Positions 45,059-53,967 of a DNA stretch of 64,000 nucleotides are shown in pieces. Numbering within the stretch: position 1 is the stretch's first letter; the number at the start of each line of letters is the position of its first letter. This DNA is from Bacteroidota bacterium (GTDB lineage Bacteria > Bacteroidota > Bacteroidia > Chitinophagales > Chitinophagaceae): positions 1 through 64,000 of the forward strand of contig JAFDYF010000051.1 of the NCBI GenBank assembly GCA_018267575.1. Reading direction: 5' to 3'. The position numbers were made by a program, and so were the translations under genes. The notes under the pieces were generated by a model. That model did no database searches and was not told the DNA's origin. It saw only the letters and a list, made by a program, of their open reading frames with translations.

Positions 45059-48000
45059 ATGAACTATAAAAAGGTGAATAATATTGTCGGCTGGGCGGTA
45101 CTGGTTTTTGCCTGCGCTGTTTATGTGATGACGATGGAGCCTACCGGCAGTTTCTGGGATTGTGGTGAGTTTGTGTCGAGCTGTTATAAGCTCCAGATCC
45201 CGCATCCGCCCGGTGCACCTTTATTCGTACTGATGGGGCGGTTTTTCATCATCCTTTTTGGTGATAACCCGCATACTGCTGCCCGTGGGGTCAATTTCAT
45301 GAGTGCGATTACCAGTGGTTTTGCCATTCTTTTCTTGTTCTGGTCCATTACGCATTTTGCCCGGAAAATTGTGCAAAAGGGAACGGAGCCTTTGGATGGG
45401 CAACAGATGTTTAAGATCATGGCGGCAGGGGTGGTTGGTGCAGTGGCCTATACTTTTTGCGATTCATTCTGGTATAGTGCCGTGGAGGGTGAGGTGTATG
45501 CCTCCTCTGCTTTTTTCACCGCATTGGTTTTTTGGGCGATATTAAAATGGGAAGACAATGCAGAGAAACCGGGTTCGGATAAATGGCTCATTTTTATTTT
45601 TTACATGATGGGTCTTTCCATTGGGGTACATCTGCTGAACCTCTTGACCATCCCTGCGGTGGCCATGGTGTATTATTTCAGGCGCTATAAGCCAACCACC
45701 TGGGGATCTATCATTGCTTTTTTTATCGGCTGTGTACTTACTGGTTTAATATTGAAATTCGTAATCCAATATACCATACAACTTGCAGGCTGGTTCGACA
45801 TCAAGTTTGTGAACAGTTTTAACCTGCCTTTCTTTAGTGGCTTTGCATTTTTCTTTGCCTTGCTGGCAACATTGATTGTGTTGGGAATCCGTTATGCGGT
45901 CAAAAAGAAAATATACTACATGAAGCTGGGGCTATGGAGTCTTGCCTTTATGCTTTTAGGTTATTCCACTTATTTTACAACTACCATACGTTCGAATGCC
46001 GACCCTGCTGTGGATATGTACAATGTGGACAATCCGGTAAGTTTGGAAGGCTATCTGAGCCGCGACCAATATGGCGATTGGCCCATTCTTTATGGGCCTG
46101 ATTTTACGGATAGGCCACCTACTATCGATAAAGGTCCTTTGTATGTAAAGGGCAAAACGAAATACGAAGTAGCCGGAAAAACCCAAGGGCAGGATTGGGC
46201 CAATACCCCTTCTTCCCATTTCTTCCCACGTATGTGGAACAGTAGCAACGATCGTAATGAAATAGATGTATATAAGCAATATGGTGGGTTGAGTGATGGG
46301 GATGTGCCCACCATGGCATCCAATATCAAATACTTTGTTGGGTATCAAGTTTGGGAAATGTATCTGCGTTATTTTTTGTGGAGCTATTCCGGAAAGCAAA
46401 ATGACCTACAGGGATTTGGTAATGTACGTGATGGCAACGCAATCACGGGAATTCCCTTTATTGATAATTACTTTTTGGGCGACCAAAGCAAAATGCCAGA
46501 TAGTATCCATATCAATAATAAGGCCTATAACCGTTTGTTCATGCTGCCATTGATCCTTGGTTTCCTTGGTTTATGGTTTCATTACAATAGGGACAAGAAA
46601 GATTTTTTGATCACGTTGATTTTGTTCTTTTTTACGGGTCTGGCCATCGTCATCTATCTGAATCAGGCGGGGCAGCAGCCACGTGAGCGTGATTATGCAT
46701 TTGCTGGTTCTGAATATGCATTTGCGGTATGGATTGGCTTAGGGGTACTTTGGGTAATGGAAAAATTCCAAAAACTGATCAAAGGGAATATGGGCAATTA
46801 TGCGGCAGCCGGTCTCTGTTTTTTAGCGGTGCCAGTATTGATGGGGCAGCAGGAATGGAATGATCATGACCGTAGCAAAAAAACATTGGCTAGGGACCTG
46901 GCTATAGATTATCTGGAAAGCTGCCCACCCAATGCCATCTTGTTTTCATTTGGTGATAATGATACCTACCCACTTTGGTATGCACAGGAAGTGGAGGGCA
47001 TCCGCCCCGATGTGCGTGTGATGGTCAACAGTTTGTTGGGCACCGATTGGTACATCAACCAACTGCGTTATAAAATAAACCAGAGTGCTCCCTTTGATGT
47101 GATATTTACACCCGAACAAATAGAGGGAAGCCGTCGTGATTATGTTGTGTATAATAAGCTGCCGGGTTTTGATGATAACAAATACTATAATCTATATGAT
47201 CTGTTGAAGAATGTGGTAGGCAGCGATGATACCAAATATTCCACCAACCAAACTGAAGATGGCTCTACCATCAACTTTTTCCCTGTGAAAAAATTCAGTG
47301 TTCCGGTGGATGAGGATTTTGTGAGAAAAAATGGGGTGGTGAACCCGAGCGATAGCGTGGTAAATGAACTACAGATAAATCTGTCGAAGGACAAAAACTA
47401 TCTGTTCAAGAATGATTTGGCCATGTATGCGATTATTGCCGCCAATAAATGGAAGCGTCCCATCTGCTTTACCTCAACCCAAGAACTGAGCTCACTGGGT
47501 CTTGACAAATATGTTAGGTTGAACGGAATGTCTTATCAGTTGGTGCCTGTTGAGAATGGCAATGTGAATAATGACCTGGCCTATAAAAATGTGATGGAGC
47601 ATTTTGCCTATGGGGGCGCAGATAAACAGGGCGTTTATTATGATGAGGAAAACCGCCGTCACCTGAACAGCATCCGGTTGGCACATTCTCAAATAGCCAT
47701 GAGTTTGGTACAGGCAGGGAAAAAAGATTCCGCAATAAAAGTGTTGGAACATTTTGACCAAAATGTGAGGGAATCCAATTTCCCTTATGGGATGACGAGC
47801 AATAGAGGCAATCAACAAAATGCGATCTCTACCAATTTCCTTCAGGCTTGCTATATGGCAGGTGATTTTACACTTGCCAAAAAAGTAGAAGCTTCCGTGA
47901 GAAAAGATCTACAACAACAAATGCGTTATTATAAATCATTGGGCGATGACCCCAATGTGAGCGATGAGCAAATTGCTACCAATGCTTATATGCTGCTGCA

Positions 48001-48202
48001 AGGCAAAGGCGGTAGCCTATCCGACCGACAAATGCAGTTTGTGCAGGATATTTTTACTTCCTACCAAATGTTGATGCGGATAGGGGAATGGGATAAGCAA
48101 TACGGCAAAGATGGCAAACAAGCCCCGGGAACGGAGAAGGCGCCTACCATATTGAATGCGCCGCCACCGGCCCCACAATCGGATTCTAAAGCAAAAAAAT
48201 AG
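45059..48202 (+). CDS. DUF2723 membrane protein, GT117-type protein O-glycosyltransferase-like
   Basis: A 1047-residue inner-membrane protein. The N-terminal half has about twelve membrane helices; the first loop carries EPTGSFWDCGEFVSSCYKL and the pair HPPGAPLF, hallmarks of DUF2723 (GT-C fold, GT117). The second half (from about residue 600) is a large soluble periplasmic domain with SFGDNDTYPLWYAQEVEG and a helical TPR-like end with a Lys/Pro-rich tail. GT-C enzymes use polyprenyl-phosphate sugars, and DUF2723 proteins are proposed protein O-mannosyltransferase-like enzymes of Bacteroidota. It is transcribed alone from a clear promoter. Confidence 0.88.
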   Translation: MNYKKVNNIVGWAVLVFACAVYVMTMEPTGSFWDCGEFVSSCYKLQIPHPPGAPLFVLMGRFFIILFGDNPHTAARGVNFMSAITSGFAILFLFWSITHFARKIVQKGTEPLDGQQMFKIMAAGVVGAVAYTFCDSFWYSAVEGEVYASSAFFTALVFWAILKWEDNAEKPGSDKWLIFIFYMMGLSIGVHLLNLLTIPAVAMVYYFRRYKPTTWGSIIAFFIGCVLTGLILKFVIQYTIQLAGWFDIKFVNSFNLPFFSGFAFFFALLATLIVLGIRYAVKKKIYYMKLGLWSLAFMLLGYSTYFTTTIRSNADPAVDMYNVDNPVSLEGYLSRDQYGDWPILYGPDFTDRPPTIDKGPLYVKGKTKYEVAGKTQGQDWANTPSSHFFPRMWNSSNDRNEIDVYKQYGGLSDGDVPTMASNIKYFVGYQVWEMYLRYFLWSYSGKQNDLQGFGNVRDGNAITGIPFIDNYFLGDQSKMPDSIHINNKAYNRLFMLPLILGFLGLWFHYNRDKKDFLITLILFFFTGLAIVIYLNQAGQQPRERDYAFAGSEYAFAVWIGLGVLWVMEKFQKLIKGNMGNYAAAGLCFLAVPVLMGQQEWNDHDRSKKTLARDLAIDYLESCPPNAILFSFGDNDTYPLWYAQEVEGIRPDVRVMVNSLLGTDWYINQLRYKINQSAPFDVIFTPEQIEGSRRDYVVYNKLPGFDDNKYYNLYDLLKNVVGSDDTKYSTNQTEDGSTINFFPVKKFSVPVDEDFVRKNGVVNPSDSVVNELQINLSKDKNYLFKNDLAMYAIIAANKWKRPICFTSTQELSSLGLDKYVRLNGMSYQLVPVENGNVNNDLAYKNVMEHFAYGGADKQGVYYDEENRRHLNSIRLAHSQIAMSLVQAGKKDSAIKVLEHFDQNVRESNFPYGMTSNRGNQQNAISTNFLQACYMAGDFTLAKKVEASVRKDLQQQMRYYKSLGDDPNVSDEQIATNAYMLLQGKGGSLSDRQMQFVQDIFTSYQMLMRIGEWDKQYGKDGKQAPGTEKAPTILNAPPPAPQSDSKAKK

Positions 48203-48205
48203 ATT

Positions 48206-48238
48206 GAACAAGCCCCGGAAATCCTGGGGCCTTGTTTA
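48206..48238 (+). terminator. Terminator-like hairpin after the DUF2723 gene
   Basis: AACAAGCCCCGGA pairs with TCCTGGGGCCTTGTT with two single-base bulges, starting six bases after the stop codon. Only TTT follows. Confidence 0.55.
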
Positions 48239-48301
48239 TAATACCGATTCTGTTTATATATTAGTCAAATCTTTTAAGCTAATCAGCTTTGGTTGATGGT
48301 T

Positions 48302-48342
48302 ATAGCACATGGTCTGACGGTCTCCGTCAGACCATGTGCTAT
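48302..48342. repeat. Perfect 19-base-stem hairpin with GGTCTGAC core
   Basis: ATAGCACATGGTCTGACGG and its exact complement are separated by only TCT. It lies in a 265-base spacer, about 60 bases beyond a separate terminator-like hairpin, so it is probably a repeat element rather than the terminator. It shares CATGGTCTGAC with 20508-20537. Confidence 0.85.
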
Positions 48343-48446
48343 GTATTCCCAGTCCATTTTTAACCCCAAAACGAAAGCTTAGCCGCATATCATTTCATAA
48401 CAGCACTAAGTTCAAAATAATCTTAACTTCATCAACATATAGTCTG

Positions 48447-48454
48447 TACGTTTG
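48447..48454 (+). promoter_or_regulatory. -7 box (TACGTTTG) before the VWA gene
   Basis: TACGTTTG fits TAnnTTTG and lies 14 bases before the ATG of the VWA gene. The -33 region (TTAA) is weak. Confidence 0.55.
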
Positions 48455-48467
48455 TTAATATTTAATT

Positions 48468-49565
48468 ATGATAGGTTTCCATTTCACCAAATTTGACCCG
48501 AACCAAAAAGGCAAATCGAAATTCGATCAATTGCTGGATCTTTTTATGCAACTACTAAGCTATACCAATGGCGATGTGGGCGAAGCACTTCAATGGATGA
48601 ACCAATTGGACAAGGAATATGACCTCACCAACGAAGAATATGGCATGGGCGATTTTATTGATGAGCTAAAAGACAAAGGGTATATCGATGAAAACAAAGC
48701 ATCCGGCGAAATAAGCATCACCCCCAAAACAGAACAAGGTATACGGAAGCGTTCATTGGAAGAGATTTTCGGCAAACTCAAGAAAACCAAACAGGGCAAT
48801 CATACTACATTTAAACCGGGGCAGGGAGATGAAATGAATCCTGAGACCCGTAGTTTTCAGTTCGGCGATTTATTGGAGCAGATTGATTTTACCGAGTCCA
48901 TCCGAAATGCACAGATCAACCACGGCATTGAAAGTTTTCACATGCAGGAGGATGACCTGAAGATTCGGGAAACGGATTTCAAATCGCAGACATCCACCGT
49001 ACTCATGATCGATATTTCGCACTCCATGATCTTATATGGCGAAGACCGTATCACCCCTGCCAAAAAAGTGGCCATGGCATTGAGCGAACTGATCACCACC
49101 AAATACCCCAAGGACACTTTGGACATTGTGGTATTTGGCAATGATGCTTGGCCGGTCGAAATCAAAGACCTTCCCTTTTTACAAGTAGGGCCTTATCATA
49201 CCAATACCGTTGCTGGTCTAGAAATGGCTTTGGATATTTTGAGAAGGAGAAAAAACCAGAACAAACAGATATTCATGATCACGGATGGGAAGCCTACTTG
49301 TCTAAAAATTGGAAAAAAATATTACAAAAACAGTTTTGGTCTGGATAGGAAGATTACCAACCGCTGCCTTAACTTGGCTGCGCAATGTAAAAAATTAAAG
49401 ATCCCGATCACTACTTTTATGATTGCTAGTGATCCTTATCTTCAACGTTTTGTGAATGAGTTCACCGAAACCAACAATGGCAAAGCATTTTTTGCTTCCT
49501 TGGATAAGTTGGGCGCATTCATATTTCGTGATTTTGAGAGTGGAAAAAGAAAAACAGTATATTGA
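48468..49565 (+). CDS. VWA-domain protein (partner of a MoxR-like ATPase)
   Basis: A 365-residue cytosolic protein. A helical N-terminus of about 170 residues is followed by a von Willebrand factor A domain (about 175-350). The metal-ion-dependent adhesion site DISHS (Asp182, Ser184, Ser186) is intact, and VVFGNDA and MITDGKPT supply the other MIDAS loops. Such proteins work with AAA+ ATPases of the MoxR or chelatase-I type, whose gene follows 231 bases downstream on the same strand. The pair may assemble, insert metal into or remodel a client complex that is not visible here. Confidence 0.88.
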   Translation: MIGFHFTKFDPNQKGKSKFDQLLDLFMQLLSYTNGDVGEALQWMNQLDKEYDLTNEEYGMGDFIDELKDKGYIDENKASGEISITPKTEQGIRKRSLEEIFGKLKKTKQGNHTTFKPGQGDEMNPETRSFQFGDLLEQIDFTESIRNAQINHGIESFHMQEDDLKIRETDFKSQTSTVLMIDISHSMILYGEDRITPAKKVAMALSELITTKYPKDTLDIVVFGNDAWPVEIKDLPFLQVGPYHTNTVAGLEMALDILRRRKNQNKQIFMITDGKPTCLKIGKKYYKNSFGLDRKITNRCLNLAAQCKKLKIPITTFMIASDPYLQRFVNEFTETNNGKAFFASLDKLGAFIFRDFESGKRKTVY

Positions 49566-49796
49566 TGCATTCATCAGAAAGACTATTTTCATTTTCATTG
49601 TTTTAACGATTACTTGTCCTTTCTATTTATAATTTACATCCCATTTATAGTATATTGGATTGTCCTAAGCGGAATTTAGAATGAAAAGGTTTTTGTGGTA
49701 TCGGGTAAGGCATCATAAAGGCTGTAAAATAATTTTATTGAAAAGGGAAAGGGTCAACACAATCAAACATTGTTATATCAAAACATACATCAAAAG

Positions 49797-51326
49797 ATGA
49801 ACATCGAAAAAATTAAGACATTAGGTGAATTAAAGAAAGCAGGTTATAAAAGAAGAACCGTTAAAGAAGAAATTCGGGAGAACCTGATCAAGAAATTGCA
49901 GCATAAGGAACCAACATTTACCAATATCATTGGTTATGACGATACCGTGATACCCGATACCGAAAGAGCATTGCTATCGCGACATAATATTTTGTTCTTG
50001 GGTTTGCGCGGTCAGGCCAAAACCAGGATGGCCCGCCAAATGGTTGACCTGATGGATGCGTATATTCCCTATGTGGCAGGCAGTGAGGTGAACGATGATC
50101 CTTTGCACCCCATATCCAAATATGCCAAAGACCTTATTGCGGAAAAAGGAGACAGTACTGAAATTGCCTGGCTCCACAAAAGCGAACGTTATGGTGAAAA
50201 ATTGGCCACACCCGATGTGAGCGTGGCCGATTTGATTGGGGATATCGATCCCATCAAAGCAGCCAACCTGCGTTTGAATTTTGCAGATGAAAGAGTGATC
50301 CATTTTGGTATCATCCCCAAAAGCAATCGAGGGATTTTTGTGATCAATGAAATACCGGATCTGCAAGCTCGTATTCAGGTAGCGCTTTTCAATATTTTGG
50401 AAGAAGGGGATATACAGATTCGTGGTTTCAAATTGCGCATGCCTTTGGATATTTTATTTGTGTTCACCGCCAACCCTGAGGATTACACGAACCGCGGCTC
50501 TATTGTAACCCCACTGAAGGATCGTATTGAAAGCCAGATATTGACGCATTACCCCAAAAGCATCGAAAATTCCCTAGCCATTACCGAGCAGGAAGCAGAT
50601 GTGTTGGACGAGCAAAAAGCCAAAGTAAAAATCAGTGACCTAATAAAACGCTTGATCGAGCAGGTGGCCTTTGAAGCAAGGGTCAGTGAATTTGTGGACA
50701 AAAAAAGCGGTGTATCGGCCCGGCTTACCATTGCGGCTTATGAAAATGCCATCAGTGCGGCAGAACGCAGGGCCATCGTGAACAAAGAAAAAGAAACCCA
50801 TGTTTGGATGAGCGATCTGGTGGGTATTATTCCTTCCATAACAGGAAAGATTGAATTGGTATATGAAGGCGAGCAGGAAGGCCCGTATCAGGTTGCTTTC
50901 AACTTGCTGGATAAAGCCATCCGCACCCAATTTGTGAATTATTTTCCCAACCCGGAGCAGTTGAAGAAAAAAAGAACAGCAGCCACGGCAAAAGAAGATA
51001 ACCCATTCAAACCCATCACGTCCTGGTTCGATAAGGGAAATCAGATAAACCTCTTTTTCAATACCAAAGACGAGGAGAAAATACAGCAACTATATAAAGT
51101 GGATGGGCTACATTCCCTGATCAAAAAATATTTCAAACATGCCAATGAAAAGGAGACAGCCTTATTGATGGAATTTGTGTTGCATGGTTTGGCCTCTTAT
51201 TCAATGATTAGTAAGAAAATGGTGGAAGGTAGTATCGAGTTCAAAGACCTGATTGGGTCTATGATGAACCTGGGCACCGGTTCATTCTCCAGTGGCGTGG
51301 AGGATGATGCGGATGATTTTAATTAG
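49797..51326 (+). CDS. MoxR/magnesium-chelatase-type AAA+ ATPase
   Basis: A 509-residue cytosolic ATPase from ATG 49797 (MNIEKIKTLG); the frame runs back to 49770. Walker A reads GLRGQAKT (residues 69-76), with Ala in place of the last Gly. Walker B is GIFVINEIPDL, with Asn where Asp is usual but the catalytic Glu kept. FTANPEDYTNRG, LKDRIESQ and an arginine-finger region follow, as in chelatase BchI/MoxR relatives. The C-terminal 180 residues are helical. It is the energy-using partner of the VWA protein. The relaxed Walker B may be normal for this branch. Confidence 0.88.
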   Translation: MNIEKIKTLGELKKAGYKRRTVKEEIRENLIKKLQHKEPTFTNIIGYDDTVIPDTERALLSRHNILFLGLRGQAKTRMARQMVDLMDAYIPYVAGSEVNDDPLHPISKYAKDLIAEKGDSTEIAWLHKSERYGEKLATPDVSVADLIGDIDPIKAANLRLNFADERVIHFGIIPKSNRGIFVINEIPDLQARIQVALFNILEEGDIQIRGFKLRMPLDILFVFTANPEDYTNRGSIVTPLKDRIESQILTHYPKSIENSLAITEQEADVLDEQKAKVKISDLIKRLIEQVAFEARVSEFVDKKSGVSARLTIAAYENAISAAERRAIVNKEKETHVWMSDLVGIIPSITGKIELVYEGEQEGPYQVAFNLLDKAIRTQFVNYFPNPEQLKKKRTAATAKEDNPFKPITSWFDKGNQINLFFNTKDEEKIQQLYKVDGLHSLIKKYFKHANEKETALLMEFVLHGLASYSMISKKMVEGSIEFKDLIGSMMNLGTGSFSSGVEDDADDFN

Positions 51327-51362
51327 TGGAAACCAGTAGTGGAATATACAAATTGGCAAGCA

Positions 51363-52352
51363 TTAATACATCACCACCACATTGAATTTGCCTTCGTCTT
51401 CGCCCAAATCGCTGGCGGCCGCATTGCTGATACGGATGGTTAATCCTTCACTTTCCTTCATATCAGGCAATTGGCCCAACACTTTTGCATAAACGCTTTT
51501 TTGGGTGGCGGGTGCAATTACCTTGATGATGGTGCCAACAGGTACATTATTGATCAGTACATAATATTTTCCATCGTTCCAGCCACTGGTGCTTTTGAAA
51601 GTGCCAGCCAAACCGTTTAATTTATTATTGCCATCGTTGTATTCAGCGGCAAAATAGCCACCATTGAAACGGTTGGTATTGGATGTTGAATTGGTTCTGG
51701 TAAAAATAGGCTTGGCGTTTTCATTGCTCGGCGGGTTGCTAGGTTCTGCCTTTGGTAATTTCTCCAGTGGCTTTTCCTCTGCTTTGATTGGCTTTACAGG
51801 ATCGGGCTTTTGTTGAACAGGTTCGGGTTTACTGGACGACAAGATTGCAACATCTGAATTTCTGACCCCCTCATTGGCCAAATAGGATAAAGAGCTTTTC
51901 ACTTTCAGGTAACCCACGATTAGTTTCATGCCTTCTTTTATCCCATCTTTTTTTATCCGGTTCCATCTTTCCAAATTTACAGAGGGCACTCTGTTATATA
52001 TCGCACTGATGCTGCCCATGGTTTCATTGGCTTCTACCAAATGGTAAACCGGAACAAAGGTTTCGTCTGCATCCTTTTTCCCATTCTGTGAAAAATTGTT
52101 AGCGGTAAGGGGTATCTTCAGTTCTTGACCGATTTTTAAGGAGGCTTCCAAGGTAAGACCATTAAAAGGAGCCAAGTCTCTAGGGCTAATATTATAAATA
52201 CGACCCACGCTATACCAATTTTCTTTGGCAACCACGCTGTGCAGCAGGTATGCTTTCCCAGCTTCTTGGTAAGCAAATAGACTATGGGTTTGCCCTTGGG
52301 AAGTCGCAATGAAAATCAGATATAAAAAAAAGGCTGCAAAAATCTTTTTCAT
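51363..52352 (-). CDS. Exported LysM protein with C-terminal double-psi-barrel-like domain
   Basis: A 329-residue protein with a Sec signal (first 20 residues). Two LysM-type repeats are recognisable (about residues 36-82, ending LKIGQELKIPL, and 98-146, ending IKEGMKLIVGY), then a Pro/Lys/Glu-rich linker (residues 170-215), then about 100 residues with GYFAAEYN, VGTIIKVIAPA and ISNAAASDLG that resemble an RlpA-like double-psi beta barrel. It should bind peptidoglycan in the periplasm; catalytic activity is not established. It is convergent with the ATPase gene, with 36 bases between the stops. Confidence 0.82.
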   Translation of the reverse strand: MKKIFAAFFLYLIFIATSQGQTHSLFAYQEAGKAYLLHSVVAKENWYSVGRIYNISPRDLAPFNGLTLEASLKIGQELKIPLTANNFSQNGKKDADETFVPVYHLVEANETMGSISAIYNRVPSVNLERWNRIKKDGIKEGMKLIVGYLKVKSSLSYLANEGVRNSDVAILSSSKPEPVQQKPDPVKPIKAEEKPLEKLPKAEPSNPPSNENAKPIFTRTNSTSNTNRFNGGYFAAEYNDGNNKLNGLAGTFKSTSGWNDGKYYVLINNVPVGTIIKVIAPATQKSVYAKVLGQLPDMKESEGLTIRISNAAASDLGEDEGKFNVVVMY

Positions 52353-52823
52353 TGAATCATATTTCTGGGTTTCGCCGTTGAAACAAATCTATCGATAAGC
52401 AATAACTCGTCAAGGTAATTTGGCTCAGCCAATCCTAAGGCGCAAAGATGCGGAAATATCTTGCAAAAATTTCATTAAAAAGCTAAAATGGAAGGGGTCT
52501 TGTCTATAAACCGCCACAGTCCTGTAAACAAAAATTTTCGTATTATAAATTTTACCCAATTATATCTATTGGCGGTTTGATGTTTTTTAAAAATAGCTAA
52601 TTGGTTGAAAATCATGTATGCGTCCTTTGCCTCCTGCATTAATACTAAACAAAGCCGATTGCCATTTCAACTGGCGTGGATATGCAGCTAACTCTTTGTG
52701 CGGATGGGTAACCGTGCCATGCTAAAGAGAGCCAATCTTATTGGGCTAATATATTTTCCGGTGTTTAATTTGCAAATGGGTATTTATTATTTAATTTTAG
52801 TATCCAACAAATAAGCCTATTTT
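52353..52823. other. Divergent intergenic region
   Basis: 471 bases between the LysM and lipoprotein genes. It contains a 9-base inverted pair AAACCGCCA (52508-52516) and TGGCGGTTT (52570-52578) and a near-consensus promoter for the lipoprotein. No gene is supported. Confidence 0.5.
52769..52799 (+). promoter_or_regulatory. Promoter of the YD-like lipoprotein gene
   Basis: TTTG (52769-52772), a 19-base spacer and TAATTTTA (52792-52799, one base off TAnnTTTG) stand 25 bases before the start codon. Confidence 0.6.
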
Positions 52824-53576
52824 ATGAAATTCAACCTATTTTTTATTGCCCTTCTTTCCCTTTTGTTTATTTTTTCCTGCTCCAAAGAAAAAAGTTACAG
52901 TGCGTCTAACAGTACCACAAAATTGAAAATGTATATAGAAGATGCCAGAAATTCCTCGCTGAATTCAATCGATACTCAGTATTTGGCGTATGATGCCAAC
53001 AATAGGATAACTGCGATGACCTCAACACAAGGGAAAGAAGTCTACACCTATACTTCCAACAATCAATTTACGCTTGACCTTTATTTGGGTACTACTCTTT
53101 CTATTCATGAACTATTTTTTATAAATAGCAATTCTTTGGTAGATAGTACAAGGCAAGATGACCAAGTTGGCGATACCTCCACAGAAGGTTATTTGTATAA
53201 TGGTAAACAACTGAGCCGAAAAACCATGTATAACTATACGGCAGCAAATGGCTCTCAGATATACACGCAGGAGGATTATACTTATGACAGTAATGGGAAT
53301 TTGGTTAAAGATATTGAATCTGATGGCAGTGGTAATATAAGTATGACCACAACCTATACCTACAATAATTATTCTTTCGTCAATTTATTATCACCTGTCT
53401 TCCTTCCCATCCAGTCCAAAAACCTGCCAGCCACCATGACCCAAAAGGATGGTTCAGGAGGGCTCATTGGGAGTATTGGCTATAGTTATGTTTTTGACAG
53501 TAGCAACCGGCTTATCAAAGAAACAGATTTGGCAAACAATGGCGAGACCGTGGTGAAGACCTATTTGTATTTTTAG
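52824..53576 (+). CDS. Lipoprotein with YD/RHS-like repeats
   Basis: A 250-residue lipoprotein (signal ending IFSC). The body is made of short beta-strand repeats of the YD kind: YDANNRITAM, YTYTSNNQFTL, YLYNGKQLSRK, YTYDSNGNLVKD, YVFDSSNRLIKE. RHS/YD repeats form beta shells or sheets that bind carbohydrate or enclose toxins; this short protein has no toxin tail and resembles the stand-alone DUF4595-like lipoproteins of Bacteroidota, whose function is unknown. It is transcribed alone and anchored to the outer membrane or periplasmic face. Confidence 0.75.
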   Translation: MKFNLFFIALLSLLFIFSCSKEKSYSASNSTTKLKMYIEDARNSSLNSIDTQYLAYDANNRITAMTSTQGKEVYTYTSNNQFTLDLYLGTTLSIHELFFINSNSLVDSTRQDDQVGDTSTEGYLYNGKQLSRKTMYNYTAANGSQIYTQEDYTYDSNGNLVKDIESDGSGNISMTTTYTYNNYSFVNLLSPVFLPIQSKNLPATMTQKDGSGGLIGSIGYSYVFDSSNRLIKETDLANNGETVVKTYLYF

Positions 53577-53674
53577 AATAAAAATTCTAAACTCGCTTGG
53601 TTTGCAGACTGGTTTTATGCCATGCTAATCAAACAAATCAATGACAAACCCGGCGGGAACGCAAGAACGCAATA

Positions 53675-53738
53675 AGACCTCACAGGTCTGCAAAATCATT
53701 GATGATTTTTGTCATGGTGTTGCAGACCTGTGAGGTCT
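53675..53738. repeat. Nested hairpin built on AGACCTCACAGGTCT
   Basis: AGACCTCACAGGTCTGCAA (53675-53693) and its exact complement (53720-53738) form a 19-base stem. Within the left part and loop a second hairpin, AAAATCAT-TG-ATGATTTT (53692-53709), is possible, and the end of each arm is itself palindromic. The same 15-base core stands alone at 39139-39153. Confidence 0.8.
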
Positions 53739-53782
53739 GAGGAAACAGAGCCCCGATTGTGTCCCCGTTTAGTTCTAAAAAC

Positions 53783-53811
53783 TTGAAACCCACGACCAGC
53801 GCGGGTTTCAA
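53783..53811 (-). terminator. Terminator of tRNA-Leu
   Basis: TTGAAACCC and GGGTTTCAA form a perfect 9-base stem with an 11-base loop; on the minus strand GTTTTT follows. It begins three bases after the tRNA. Confidence 0.8.
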
Positions 53812-53813
53812 AG

Positions 53814-53897
53814 TGCGGAAGAGGAGATTCGAACTCCCACAACCTTTCGGTCGCTACCACCTCAAAGTAGTGCGTCTACCAATTTCGCCACCTCCGC
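53814..53897 (-). tRNA. tRNA-Leu (anticodon GAG)
   Basis: 84 nucleotides with a long variable arm (CGACCGAAAGGTTGTG) as expected for leucine. Acceptor arms are GCGGAGG / TTCCGC plus A, anticodon stem CTACT / GGTAG with loop TTGAGGT, T arm GGAGT-TCGAATC-TCCTC region. CCA is not encoded. A TATTTTTG -7 box lies upstream at 53931-53924. Confidence 0.93.
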
Positions 53898-53967
53898 ATC
53901 TGTTCTTTTTGGTTGGGCGGATGCAAAAATAATGTTTTATTGCTTAATCCGGCATCTCTACAACAGA

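Noticed and set aside
52508-52578. AAACCGCCA/TGGCGGTTT inverted pair as an operator or small RNA
   Set aside because: Nine-base arms 53 bases apart can occur by chance in this much spacer DNA; recorded only in the region note.
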